From contig JAUQZC010000183.1 of the NCBI GenBank assembly GCA_030587435.1, positions 1-53,165 on the forward strand: 53,165 bases of DNA. The letters are read 5' to 3'. The position numbers and the translations under genes are program-made. Below are positions 1 to 8,582 of the stretch, piece after piece. Under the pieces are notes generated by a model that was given only the letters and a program-made list of their open reading frames with translations, had not been told where the DNA came from and made no database searches. The stretch comes from Candidatus Baldrarchaeota archaeon (GTDB lineage: Archaea; Asgardarchaeota; Baldrarchaeia; Baldrarchaeales; DXJG01). Within the stretch, counting starts at the first letter, position 1. Each line of letters begins with the position of its first letter.

Positions 1-528
1 GTCCATATGGCTTTCGTCTACAACATGCTCTAGACGGTCGACAGCATCAGCATATTCGATAATTCTCCCAACAGGGTCTTTGCCAAGCCTAATGACCATT
101 TCATACATTTTTCCTACGCATTTAACTACATCTTCCATCATTTTCAGGATTTTTTTCTTAAATTCGACATCATTTATGACAATATTTTCATCTAAGAGGC
201 TTAGTCGTCTTGCAGCAGCATTTGCAAAATTAGCTACATTATCCAATCTTTTAGTAAGATGAGCAAGATCCTCTCTGTAAGCCGAGCTCAGAGCTCCTTC
301 AGTCAGTAACGTCATAATTCTTTTCCTAATACTGTCAGCTTCGCTTTCAATTTCTGATATTCTTTTAATTCCAAGCCTTGCTTCACTTATTTTACCATCA
401 CTGAAAAGTCTGATTACTTTTTCCAATTCTAACACACAATCATAAACCTTTCTAGCATGATCTCTTAGCATCGTTATGATTTTTGCTTCTCTTCTTCCCT
501 TAAGCCATTCTAGTAAACCCGAACTCAA
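1..528 (-). CDS. PhoU-like DUF47 family protein (3' part cut off by window edge)
   Basis: Reading leftwards from a TTG at 528, the frame stays open for 176 codons to the window edge, so the C-terminus is missing. The start is preceded by GGTGG with a 6-nt spacer. The product is a charged helical protein beginning SSGLLEWLKGRREAK and continuing through heptad-like helices with ESEADSIRKRIM. This is the pattern of the DUF47/TIGR00153 family, PhoU-like helical bundles that usually accompany Pit-type phosphate transporters. No Pit gene is visible beside it. A second family member lies at 28283-28936. Family assignment rests on the helix pattern and the E-x-E-x-D signature, and a role in phosphate homeostasis is inferred from the family only. 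Confidence 0.75.
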   Translation of the reverse strand, partial: MSSGLLEWLKGRREAKIITMLRDHARKVYDCVLELEKVIRLFSDGKISEARLGIKRISEIESEADSIRKRIMTLLTEGALSSAYREDLAHLTKRLDNVANFANAAARRLSLLDENIVINDVEFKKKILKMMEDVVKCVGKMYEMVIRLGKDPVGRIIEYADAVDRLEHVVDESHMD

Positions 529-615
529 CAGCACCCACCATGCATGATTTAAATAATATTTTACGTGTATTTTCTTTTTTAAACATTTGGTAAATCATAT
601 GTAAAAATATAAGTA

Positions 616-1005
616 TTACTTTAAGTGACCATATTCCTCTAAAAATTCTAATGCTGCATCTGACAAGTTTTCTTTCACAAATTCTACACCCTTTTGAGTT
701 AAATGAACTCTTACGTAAATCGGGCCGATAGAAAATAATTTCACGTATCCTAGTTTCTTCAACTTCTCAAGCGAAGTTATGACTAAATTGGCCATCTCAC
801 CGTCACTTAATACTGGTTTTCCGTCTGGTAGCTGAAACATGGAAACATGACGTAAAATCCGTTTAATGCTTGTAAGATAACGTTTTTTCGCTTCATATGG
901 ACTGGCATAAAGCCACAAAAGTATTATAATATCCACTAATGTAAGCTCAGGATCTAAATCACGTATTTTTTCTATTGTTCGTGCTAATAACTCAACAACA
1001 GGCAT
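616..1005 (-). CDS. Small protein with winged-helix-like fold, function unknown
   Basis: A protein of about 129 residues starting MPVVELLARTIEKIRD. The frame is open further upstream to a TTG at 1083, but only the ATG at 1005 has a ribosome-binding-like GTGAT just before it. The centre (SDGEMANLVITSLEKLKKLGYVKL) followed by a beta-hairpin-like segment (YVRVHLTQKGVEFVKENL) resembles a winged helix with a C-terminal wing, as in archaeal MarR/PadR-like proteins. There is no enzyme motif. It lies downstream of the zinc-ribbon/winged-helix gene on the same strand and may be co-transcribed. I do not recognise the family; a DNA- or protein-binding role is inference. Confidence 0.6.
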   Translation of the reverse strand: MPVVELLARTIEKIRDLDPELTLVDIIILLWLYASPYEAKKRYLTSIKRILRHVSMFQLPDGKPVLSDGEMANLVITSLEKLKKLGYVKLFSIGPIYVRVHLTQKGVEFVKENLSDAALEFLEEYGHLK

Positions 1006-1107
1006 TATTATCACAAACTTATTTGAGCCGTTACTTTTACTTGATGTAAAAATTTTGTAAACTTTTCTTCGTTTACATCGCAACTGTAAAGTCTAAGTAT
1101 AAGGGGT

Positions 1108-1860
1108 CTAGTAGTCTCCTATCCAGAGGAAATGTCCTGGTTTTGGCTCTATAAGTAGTCCTTCCATGGAAAGTTTTCTTACAGTCTCTTCTATTTCCTC
1201 TAAAGTAAATCCTTTGGTCTTTAAAATCTCGACCAATTCATCATAACTTACAGGTTCATTTTTACCTTTTAAAACGTTAGCTAATGCTTTACGTAGGTTT
1301 TTTACTTGATATAAAGAATTCTTCTTTCGTGAAGGTCTTTTTTTTGGAACATATCCCTCCACGGTTTCATCGCTTATATACTGTAGAAGCCACGGCTTTG
1401 GGAAAATTACGGTTCCTTCCTTTGAAAGTACTTCTAGTTGCTCCCTAACCCAATCCCACTCTAAATTATATTTTTTACATAATTCCCTTAATTCATCGAT
1501 ATTTATTGGATTCGTACAGTTTTCTTTTAACATAATGAACATTCTTCTAGTTTTAGACGAACTTGCAACTTCTTTCTCCTCATATGATGATTCGGGTACT
1601 TCTTCTACTTCTTCAATCAGGTTCAATAATTCTTTCTTTTGGGCTTTTAATGTTTCAAGGTAATTCTTCTCCCCACCTTTTAAATTGTACCTTTTTACAA
1701 GAAAGGATGCTTGCCTAGCATCGTCAACAACAATAGCTTGCCTAGCATCTATTCGAATAATTTTTCCACAAAAACTGCATAATCGGGTCTTCTGACCAAG
1801 AGGAGCGTATGTAAATTTGCCACAAACAGGGCATCTAAAAACAACAAATCTTTTCCTCAC
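1108..1860 (-). CDS. Zinc-ribbon protein with two tandem winged-helix repeats
   Basis: 250 residues from a GTG start preceded by GAGGCGAT. An N-terminal zinc ribbon has CPVC at residues 10-13 and CSFC at 28-31, resembling the archaeal DUF1922-type ribbon. A short charged coiled-coil follows at about 60-100. The rest is two similar units of about 60 residues: one near 107-165 ending PKPWLLQYI, the other near 188-247 ending PKPGHFLWI. The shared closing pattern (small-x-GxxxxPKPxxxxxI) resembles the C-terminal winged helix of archaeal MCM helicases. A nucleic-acid-associated role is likely, but the exact function is unknown. The gene is divergent from the one at 1985, with AT-rich promoter-like DNA between them. 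Confidence 0.7.
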   Translation of the reverse strand: MRKRFVVFRCPVCGKFTYAPLGQKTRLCSFCGKIIRIDARQAIVVDDARQASFLVKRYNLKGGEKNYLETLKAQKKELLNLIEEVEEVPESSYEEKEVASSSKTRRMFIMLKENCTNPINIDELRELCKKYNLEWDWVREQLEVLSKEGTVIFPKPWLLQYISDETVEGYVPKKRPSRKKNSLYQVKNLRKALANVLKGKNEPVSYDELVEILKTKGFTLEEIEETVRKLSMEGLLIEPKPGHFLWIGDY

Positions 1861-1984
1861 ATAATCGCCTCACACAAACTATCATAAGAGTTAATCAAAT
1901 ACATTATATGCGATTCAACCCTCATTCTACATAGACACGTAGATATAATATATCAACATTTCCTAAAATATTGAGGGAAAAATA

Positions 1985-2530
1985 TTGAAAAATAAAGAAG
2001 CGGAAGAAGAAGTTAAAACATTAGCGGACCTCAAAAAATATCTAGAAGACGAAGTGGAAAAAAGAAGAAAGGAAATAGCACAACTGGAAAAATTCCTTAA
2101 CATAGTTAATAGCATACTAGCAAAACTTAGTTTTAAACCAGCAGCAGTACTCGTAAAAGAAGAGAAAGAACCATCACCAACAAGGGAAATAACTATAAAA
2201 TCAAGAAGAGGAGAAACTTTAGCCTACATGAAAGTGTATCCAACAATGATTAAAATCACAATCCCTGAAGGCTTAAACATAAACGTAAAATCTCCGCCCT
2301 TTAAATCCTTCTTCATAAGGCAAATACTAAGGAAAATGCAGCAGGAAGATCTTGATCTCGTAAAGAAAGGAAAGATCCCTAGCGGAAGGGCGCTAGAATA
2401 TGAAATAGACATCAAAAACGGTAATGTTAAAGAAATTTTAATCAAAAATTACAGGAAGGAAGAAAGAATAAACGAAATAGAAAAAACGATAAGATGGACA
2501 TTAGAAACAATACTCGATAAAATCAAATAA
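1985..2530 (+). CDS. Coiled-coil protein of unknown function
   Basis: 181 residues from a TTG start, with GAGGG 7 nt upstream. Residues about 5-48 are strongly charged and heptad-like (coiled coil), ending KFLNIVNSILAKLSF. After a proline-rich linker (EEKEPSPTREI), residues 70-150 read as an alpha/beta domain with alternating hydrophobics, for example GETLAYMKVYPTMIKITI, and the C-terminus is helical. There are no cysteines, membrane segments or enzyme motifs. It is preceded by a TATA-like stretch around 1940-1955 and followed by the convergent DUF211 gene. I recognise no family; an archaeal lineage-specific protein is the best description. Confidence 0.65.
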   Translation: MKNKEAEEEVKTLADLKKYLEDEVEKRRKEIAQLEKFLNIVNSILAKLSFKPAAVLVKEEKEPSPTREITIKSRRGETLAYMKVYPTMIKITIPEGLNINVKSPPFKSFFIRQILRKMQQEDLDLVKKGKIPSGRALEYEIDIKNGNVKEILIKNYRKEERINEIEKTIRWTLETILDKIK

Positions 2531-2596
2531 CCCAAATAACTCATAAATAAATTAAATGGTCAATATAATAGACACGCTTCATTTAGTAGTTTTGAC

Positions 2597-2890
2597 TTAA
2601 TCCTGATAGGTCTTGACTTCCTCGACAAGAACCTTACCAGCAACGACTTGGTCAATTGAATGTATACTTGCACCCAGTTTTTCAAGTTCGCGCCTTATTA
2701 AGTCATAATCTAAACTGCTTCCCTCAATGGTTATCTTTACGTTTTCAGTGTCTGCGTCTACCTCTATCAGTGAAATATTTACTCCCTCTACTCCAGGTAG
2801 CTTTGCAAGGTTATCTGCAAGTTCTGGAGTAATAGGGCGGTGCGGTTTTAAAACATCAAGTACAAGTCTTTTTATTCCGAGGTTACCCAT
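2597..2890 (-). CDS. DUF211 family protein
   Basis: 97 residues. The sequence opens [20 protein letters not shown], continues [26 protein letters not shown], and ends [20 protein letters not shown]. This is the full-length arrangement of the archaeal DUF211 family, a small ferredoxin-like alpha/beta fold of about 95 residues. GGAGGT lies 11 nt upstream of the ATG, a slightly long spacing. The molecular role of the family is not established. The gene stands alone, convergent with the coiled-coil gene at 1985-2530. Confidence 0.85.
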   Translation of the reverse strand: MGNLGIKRLVLDVLKPHRPITPELADNLAKLPGVEGVNISLIEVDADTENVKITIEGSSLDYDLIRRELEKLGASIHSIDQVVAGKVLVEEVKTYQD

Positions 2891-3081
2891 ATTTTTTCAA
2901 GACCTCCACCTAAACATCATGCACACTCACAATTTAAAGGTAACGCCGTATTGCACTTAAAATGCTACGTTCTCAAAAAATCTCAAGTTTCTATCAGTAA
3001 CCACAAGAGGTAATTAATAAGTTTGATAATATTCAAATTTTGTTGCATTAACATTATAGATACAAAGTAGGGTGCAGAGTA

Positions 3082-3747
3082 ATGCGTAAAGCAACAACAG
3101 AAACATATATTAAAAAACTATTAAAATCAGAGGTCGGCAAGAAAATAGGGGAAATATTACAAGAGCAATACAAAAAATGGAAGCAAAACCTAGAGTTAAA
3201 AGACTTTTACCACTTCATCCAACTCATATGGAAAAAATATGAAAAAGAAATCATGAAAGCACTAAAAGGAGAAATACAATTAATCGGACAGTTCAGAGCA
3301 TTTGCCTTCGAAGAATACGTACACGACCTCATCCTAAGAAAAACAAACCTAAAAAAACTCGGTTTAGACATATTCTGGAACGAGCCAATAGAAGTCTGGC
3401 GGGGAATCATAATAGATCAAGGAAAATTAATAGAAGAAACATACACCACACAATTTGACCTAACAATAGGCAAACAACAAAACAAAACAATAATACCCCT
3501 AATAGTAATAGAAACAAAGGTCGACGTCGACGCACCAAGACTAAAAGCAGTCATGGCCAACTTCTCTCTACTCAAAACATTAAACCCATCCGTATTCTGC
3601 ACACTAATATACATAAACTGGAACGCCAAAAAAACATTAAAACACATAGCAAAAGCCGTAATAAACAACATATACCAATTCAACCCAGAAGAAAAAGACG
3701 AAACACAAAAATTCATCCAAGACATAATAAACTACCTAACAATTTAA
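3082..3747 (+). CDS. Orphan PD-(D/E)XK restriction-endonuclease-like nuclease
   Basis: 221 residues, mostly helical and lysine-rich, with a readable nuclease core: an upstream acidic pair in FEEYV at 77-78, QFDLTIG placing Asp at 126, then IVIETKVD placing Glu144 and Lys146. D-(17)-E-x-K after a hydrophobic strand is the catalytic signature of the PD-(D/E)XK superfamily, and VDVDAPRLKAV after it is reminiscent of type II restriction enzymes. No DNA methyltransferase lies beside it: the next gene is an RNA methyltransferase. The coding strand is very A-rich. A perfect inverted repeat follows at 3828-3851. Cleavage specificity and a defence versus repair role cannot be read from the sequence. 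Confidence 0.7.
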   Translation: MRKATTETYIKKLLKSEVGKKIGEILQEQYKKWKQNLELKDFYHFIQLIWKKYEKEIMKALKGEIQLIGQFRAFAFEEYVHDLILRKTNLKKLGLDIFWNEPIEVWRGIIIDQGKLIEETYTTQFDLTIGKQQNKTIIPLIVIETKVDVDAPRLKAVMANFSLLKTLNPSVFCTLIYINWNAKKTLKHIAKAVINNIYQFNPEEKDETQKFIQDIINYLTI

Positions 3748-3827
3748 CAAAACAACCAGCAATTAACACCCTAAATCAAACAGCAACGTATAAGACCAAA
3801 GAATAGTTGAATGTAGAAAAAAGTGTT

Positions 3828-3851
3828 GTCGTGAAAGTCTCGTTTCACGAC
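3828..3851. repeat. Perfect 9-bp inverted repeat with 6-nt loop
   Basis: GTCGTGAAA and its exact reverse complement TTTCACGAC flank GTCTCG. It lies 80 nt after the nuclease stop and about 100 nt before the RNA methyltransferase start. As RNA it would be a stable hairpin, so it could be a terminator or processing site for the nuclease transcript; as DNA it is a symmetric site that a dimeric protein could bind. There is no U-run directly after it, so ordinary termination is not well supported. Confidence 0.6.
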
Positions 3852-3948
3852 TTGTCTGCACGGGTATTAATAATGGTCTGTAGTATCACATTTTACACTG
3901 TGTAGGTCTTGTGAAAGATTTTTGGCTAGCAAGATGGTGGTGCTTTAA

Positions 3949-5304
3949 ATGGTGAACTTAAAATTGCCTAAAAGGTATGAATATGTGGTTTCTGTTTTGT
4001 CTAGGGTTGAGAGGAGGAGGATTCCTCTTAAATCTGGGTTAGAAGATATTTTTTCTGAGGAGTCTGTAGATTGGAGGGTTCGTAGTGCTGTTACTGCTCA
4101 TGTACTTGGAATTTTGCGTAATTACCGTTTGATTGATCAAGCTATTAATTTGACGTTGAAGAAAGGTTCTGTTCATATGTTTAAGCCTGAACTTAGGAAT
4201 ATTTTGAGGGTAGCTGTTTATGATATTCATATTAGACGGGCGGTTCCAGCAAGGACTGCAACTATGGTTGCGGTTAATTTAGCAAAGAAGATGCTTGATG
4301 ATAATGCTGCTCGCTTAGTTAACGCATTGTTAAGGCAGATAGAAGATTTTAAAATAGAGAAGGTTTTGGAGAGAGAGGATAAAGCTGAGGTTTTGGCATT
4401 AAAATATTCTCATCCTACGTGGTTTGTTCGCTATATGATTGAATTACTGGGTGAAGAAGAAGCCATAAAACTTTTTGAGGTAAATAATTCTCCTGCTCCA
4501 GTTTGGCTTCGCGTAAACACTTTAAAAACGGATAAGGAAAAATTAATAAAAACTTTGGAAAGGGAAGGAACAAAAGTTGCTTCGTATGCGGATCTTCCGG
4601 ACGTTTTTAGGGTTATTGAGAGTAGAAAGCCGCCAATCCGCTTGTCCAGTTTTTCTAGAGGGCTTTTCTACATTCAAGATAAAGCCTCAGTGCTGGCAGG
4701 ACATGTTTTAGACCCTAAGCCTGGAGAGCTAATTGTTGATGTATGTGCAGCTCCAGGTGGAAAAACTTCTCATATTGCACAACTTATGGAAAACGAAGGC
4801 AAGATCATAGCAATCGATATATCAAGACTTAGAATTAAAGCCCTTAAAAATAACATGAAGAGGTTAGGTGTAAAAATTGTGGAAACAAAAATCATGGATG
4901 CAAGAGACATTCCTAGAAAACTTAAGATAGAGGCCGATCGTGTACTCGTGGACCCGGCTTGTTCTTCCACTGGAAATCTCCGTTCTAGACCTGAAGTTAG
5001 GTTGTGGGTCAAAAAGAAAGACGTTAAAAGATTCGCTAAACTTCAATGGGAAATATTAAAGTCGGCTGCAGAAATAGTTAAGGAAAATGGTATACTTGTA
5101 TACTCTACTTGTTCCATGACACTAGAAGAAAATGAATATCTAATTAAAAGGTTCATAGAAGATACGAATTCATTTAAGATTGTTAAAGCAGAACCATTTA
5201 TAGGAAAACCTGGATTTAATGATTTAACCAATGCACAAAGGCTTTTCCCACACCTGCATGACACTGAAGGTTTTTTCATAGCTAAGCTCGTCAAAACAAG
5301 ATAA
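3949..5304 (+). CDS. NOL1/NOP2/Sun-family RNA (cytosine-5) methyltransferase
   Basis: 451 residues transferring methyl from SAM to C5 of cytosine in rRNA or tRNA. The N-terminal 140 residues are helical and NusB-like, as in RsmB. The SAM-binding motif VDVCAAPGGKTSH starts near 263. Motif IV reads DPACSSTG near 335, keeping the product-release Cys but with PAC in place of the usual APC/PPC. Motif VI, YSTCSM near 385-390, carries the nucleophilic Cys. The length fits the RsmB-like class with a fused NusB domain. The start has GGTGGTG 6 nt upstream. Which RNA is modified cannot be said. Its T-rich codon choice differs from the A-rich neighbouring genes. Confidence 0.92.
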   Translation: MVNLKLPKRYEYVVSVLSRVERRRIPLKSGLEDIFSEESVDWRVRSAVTAHVLGILRNYRLIDQAINLTLKKGSVHMFKPELRNILRVAVYDIHIRRAVPARTATMVAVNLAKKMLDDNAARLVNALLRQIEDFKIEKVLEREDKAEVLALKYSHPTWFVRYMIELLGEEEAIKLFEVNNSPAPVWLRVNTLKTDKEKLIKTLEREGTKVASYADLPDVFRVIESRKPPIRLSSFSRGLFYIQDKASVLAGHVLDPKPGELIVDVCAAPGGKTSHIAQLMENEGKIIAIDISRLRIKALKNNMKRLGVKIVETKIMDARDIPRKLKIEADRVLVDPACSSTGNLRSRPEVRLWVKKKDVKRFAKLQWEILKSAAEIVKENGILVYSTCSMTLEENEYLIKRFIEDTNSFKIVKAEPFIGKPGFNDLTNAQRLFPHLHDTEGFFIAKLVKTR

Positions 5305-5312
5305 CTGTAATA

Positions 5313-5471
5313 TTAACGTATTCTATATTTCTCTCTAATTGCCGGGTTCCCCCTACAGTTCTTGCATAGGTAGGCCTTTATTTTTTTACCTCTTCTTGTG
5401 TAGATAACTAATGGTTTTTCTCTTCTATCCGAGAGTACTGCACCGCATTCATAACATTTTCTTCTCGACAT
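5313..5471 (-). CDS. Small zinc-ribbon protein (52 residues)
   Basis: A 52-residue protein starting MSRRKCYECGAVLSDRREK. CYEC and CKNC pairs sit about 30 residues apart and are separated by a basic segment (YTRRGKKIKAY), a compact treble-clef or zinc-ribbon layout. The tail is very basic (GNPAIREKYRIR). The start lies 5 nt after the stop of the upstream KH gene, with GGATGTGAT ahead of it, so the two are almost certainly translated together. Its small size, net charge and partnership with an rRNA-processing KH protein suggest RNA or ribosome binding; that is inference. Confidence 0.72.
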   Translation of the reverse strand: MSRRKCYECGAVLSDRREKPLVIYTRRGKKIKAYLCKNCRGNPAIREKYRIR

Positions 5472-5476
5472 ATCTA

Positions 5477-6013
5477 TCACATCCATATACCAAGTTTTCT
5501 CATTTTAATATCTATTCTTTTACGTTCTAGCTCTTGAATCACTTTGTTTTGAGGTTTTCCTCTAATAATTTTTAATAATGCAATTCTAGCTATATCCGTA
5601 TTTTCAGGTCTTCCAAGTATTCCAACAGTTCCCTCTTCTTCATTTATTTTTATTTTTGTCTCCGTCAAATGCTCTATAGCCTCTTTTACTTTTCCTTTTG
5701 TTCCAATAAGTCTCCCTAAAGTTCTTTTAAGTTTATTCCCGCTGCCCACTAGTTCCTTAACATCTATTGTTTGCAACACTAGGTCGGCATCCATCATTTG
5801 AAGTATATCCAGTTTATCGTATCCCATGGAGATTGCTTCTATGGCTTGTTTTACTTTCATAGCCATATAGGGGTCTTCTGTCTCTATTCTGACAATATCA
5901 CCAGATTCTAATGTCAATGTGACTTTCATTTTTTCCTCAATTTGCTTCTTTAATGCCTTAAGCTTCTCAAACATTTTTTCTTCAATTTTCGCATACATGG
6001 CAGATGTCATCAC
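5477..6013 (-). CDS. KH-domain protein, archaeal Dim2/Pno1-like
   Basis: 178 residues. The N-terminal half carries a degenerate KH domain (VTLTLESGDIVRIETEDPYMAMKVKQAIEAI). The C-terminal KH domain has the RNA-binding loop GRLIGTKGKVKEAIEHLT near residue 102, followed by TKIKINEEEGTVGILG. This two-KH layout matches the archaeal homologue of Dim2/Pno1 (Krr1 family), a factor in 16S rRNA 3'-end maturation on the pre-30S particle. It starts at GTG or the ATG one codon later, after GAGG. The small zinc-ribbon gene follows within 5 nt. The usual neighbours (eIF1A, RIO1) are absent here. Confidence 0.88.
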   Translation of the reverse strand: MMTSAMYAKIEEKMFEKLKALKKQIEEKMKVTLTLESGDIVRIETEDPYMAMKVKQAIEAISMGYDKLDILQMMDADLVLQTIDVKELVGSGNKLKRTLGRLIGTKGKVKEAIEHLTETKIKINEEEGTVGILGRPENTDIARIALLKIIRGKPQNKVIQELERKRIDIKMRKLGIWM

Positions 6014-6139
6014 TTAAGCCTCGAATACTTGGTTCTTTCCTTTTCCTTAGAAAAATTTATTTTTGGATTTTGTGGTGTAAAGCTGGAACTTAGGTGGCCG
6101 TGAATATAATTCTCGCATTTAAATTTAAGGACTGCGGGG

Positions 6140-8569
6140 GTGGTATCGGTGGCCACGGCTACCAAAGAAGAAAAAACTGAAATTAAAATCTGCTCTGAAA
6201 AATTTTTGAATGGTCTTGAACAAATATCTGAGCTTGCTATCAAGACCGCAGTAAAAAATAATCATAGAAGAATGTTTGTTTTTTGTGGAAGTGACAAGAG
6301 GGTAATTGATGCCGCCTATAAAGTTTTTTCCAAATTCATCGAAATTAGAGGCGATGTACAAGTAAGAACGCTCTATGTGGCAGTAGATATCTCTTCTGGA
6401 CGTGAAAAGGAACTATACATGGAACTTAAGTCAAGGATAGAGCAAAGTCATAAAAAAGTCGAAGTTAATGGAATTAGTTTTAAAAATACAGATAACGTTA
6501 TGGGGCAAACTTTTGATGTATTAGTTTTAGATCTAAATAGAGATTTAAATCCAAATGACCTTGGTCGGTTAATTGAAACTGTTAGTGGCGGTGGAATTAT
6601 AATAGTATTGGCTCCCCCAATGGATAAATGGCTGGTTATGAAAACGCGCTTCCATAAAAAACTCATAACACCTCCATGGACTATTGATGACGTTCCTGGA
6701 AGATTTAATAAAAGATTTATAAGAAAATTAAAGGAACATGAAGGCATTTATATTTTTGATGTAGATGAAGAGGTCGCCTTGAAAGTTACTAAAGAACAAA
6801 TTTCTAGTAAAAGTCACATGACCATAAGTATTCCGGAAGAACACATGTTACCGAAAGAAGCCTATGAAATGGCTCTAACCCAAGGACAAGTCAGAGCCTT
6901 AAAAGTAATGGAAAGATTTTTGATAAAAAGGGAAAAGAAACCCGTTATAGTTATGATTGCCGACAGAGGACGGGGAAAAAGCGCCATAGTCGGAATAGCC
7001 ATAGCCGCAATAGCACATGAATTAAAGAAAAGTTTTCCCTCAGGCAGAGTGTCCATCCTAGTAACTTCTCCACAAATAGGAAATGTTAGAACCCTTTTTG
7101 AATTTGCTATTAGAATGCTTAAAAGATTTGGCTATTCACCAAAAGTTAAAACACGAGATTATTATATTGAAGAAGTAACAGCTCCAGGAATTAGAATATT
7201 TTATGAATCTCCGTGGGATGCAATTGAGCGAAAGGCTGATATCACTGCTGTGGACGAAGCAGCAGGCATCCCTATTCCGTTGCTCTTCCGCCTATTAAGA
7301 AAAGCTAAGAGAATTATATACTCATCCACCATACATGGTTATGAAGGAGCAGGTAGAGGATTTTCCATAAGATTTCTAGGAGGACTAAAGGAAATTAAAA
7401 ACATAGAAATCAATATGGTTGAATTGGAGGAACCTATCCGTTATAGTGAAGATGATCCCATTGAGCAATGGCTTTATGACGCTCTCCTCCTCGACGCAGA
7501 GCCAGCTCAGCTTTCAAAAAAAGATATAGAACAAATAAAAAAGATGAAAGTCGTATTCAAAAAAGCCAACTTAGATGAATGGTTCATAGATGGCAACGAA
7601 GAAAAGCTAAGACAATTTGTTGGTATCTACGTATATGCACATTATAGAAACCAACCTAAAGATGTAGCACTCCTCGCCGATGCCCCCCACCATAAGGCCT
7701 ACATGCTTGAGACAAAGAATGGAAAAATTGTTAACGCTATTCAAGTTGCGTTAGAGGGAGGACTACCCGACGAAGTTATAAAGGAAATCTATAGCGGGTT
7801 TGAGCCAGATGGAAACATAATACCAACTCTTGTGGAAAAACATTTTCGAGATGTAGAGTTCCCAAAACTTAAAGGGTATAGAATCGTTAGAATTGCAACA
7901 CACCCACAAGTTATGGGCATGGGACTGGGAAGCGAGGGTTTATCAAGACTTTGCGAAGAAGCTAAAAAAGAGGGGTTAGATTGGGTTGGAGCTGGCTTCG
8001 GCGCAACACCAGAACTCCTTCGATTCTGGATTAAAAATGGCTTCATCCCAATACACGTTAGCCCGAGGAGAAATCCTATTAGCGGAGAATATTCTACGAT
8101 AGTAATAAAACCTCTTTCCGAGAAAGCAAAAGAAATTACCAAGTTTATTTTCAAAGAGTTTAAAGTAAAATTTGTTGAATGGCTACGAGACCTACATTAC
8201 GATATGGAACCAGAAATAGCTATGTATATTCTCAACTCAAAATTAGAAGGTGTAGAAGAAAGGTTTTACGAATTAAGTTTAACGGAGAGTCAGCGAAAAC
8301 GGCTTGAAGCATATGTTAAAGGTGCACTATACTATGAAGTTGTTTGCGATGTAATTCGCGAAATAGTAAAAACGTACTTTTTAGATCATACTTCAGATAG
8401 AGTAAAGCTTTCCGAAGGAAAAACGTTGCTACTTATTTTAAAGAGTCTTCAAGCAAGAAGCTGGAAACAAACCTTGGACGTAATTAACCTAGAACCCGCA
8501 GCAGCATATACGATGTTCAGAAGCGCAATAAAGAAGCTCTACAAAACCTACATTGGAAAAATAGAATGA
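6140..8569 (+). CDS. tmcA: tRNA/rRNA cytidine N4-acetyltransferase TmcA (Kre33/NAT10 family)
   Basis: 809 residues, full length for the family, making N4-acetylcytidine in RNA using acetyl-CoA and ATP. An N-terminal domain is followed by an RNA-helicase-like module with P-loop DRGRGKS near 275-281 and VDEAAGIP near 369. The GNAT acetyltransferase domain shows ATHPQVMGMGLGSEGL near 584 (acetyl-CoA pyrophosphate loop) and GFGATPELLRFW near 619, then a helical tail. The first GTG (6140) lacks a ribosome-binding site, whereas a second GTG at 6149 follows GGGGGTGGT, so the true start may be three codons in. The next gene begins within a few nt and encodes a probable ac4C hydrolase. In hyperthermophilic archaea ac4C is abundant in rRNA and helps heat tolerance. 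Confidence 0.95.
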   Translation: MVSVATATKEEKTEIKICSEKFLNGLEQISELAIKTAVKNNHRRMFVFCGSDKRVIDAAYKVFSKFIEIRGDVQVRTLYVAVDISSGREKELYMELKSRIEQSHKKVEVNGISFKNTDNVMGQTFDVLVLDLNRDLNPNDLGRLIETVSGGGIIIVLAPPMDKWLVMKTRFHKKLITPPWTIDDVPGRFNKRFIRKLKEHEGIYIFDVDEEVALKVTKEQISSKSHMTISIPEEHMLPKEAYEMALTQGQVRALKVMERFLIKREKKPVIVMIADRGRGKSAIVGIAIAAIAHELKKSFPSGRVSILVTSPQIGNVRTLFEFAIRMLKRFGYSPKVKTRDYYIEEVTAPGIRIFYESPWDAIERKADITAVDEAAGIPIPLLFRLLRKAKRIIYSSTIHGYEGAGRGFSIRFLGGLKEIKNIEINMVELEEPIRYSEDDPIEQWLYDALLLDAEPAQLSKKDIEQIKKMKVVFKKANLDEWFIDGNEEKLRQFVGIYVYAHYRNQPKDVALLADAPHHKAYMLETKNGKIVNAIQVALEGGLPDEVIKEIYSGFEPDGNIIPTLVEKHFRDVEFPKLKGYRIVRIATHPQVMGMGLGSEGLSRLCEEAKKEGLDWVGAGFGATPELLRFWIKNGFIPIHVSPRRNPISGEYSTIVIKPLSEKAKEITKFIFKEFKVKFVEWLRDLHYDMEPEIAMYILNSKLEGVEERFYELSLTESQRKRLEAYVKGALYYEVVCDVIREIVKTYFLDHTSDRVKLSEGKTLLLILKSLQARSWKQTLDVINLEPAAAYTMFRSAIKKLYKTYIGKIE

Positions 8570-8582
8570 CCAGGTGACATCA

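Noticed and set aside
3082..5304. Restriction-modification pair (nuclease plus neighbouring methyltransferase)
   Set aside because: The neighbour has two catalytic-region cysteines and a NusB-like domain of RNA m5C methyltransferases, not a DNA methylase.
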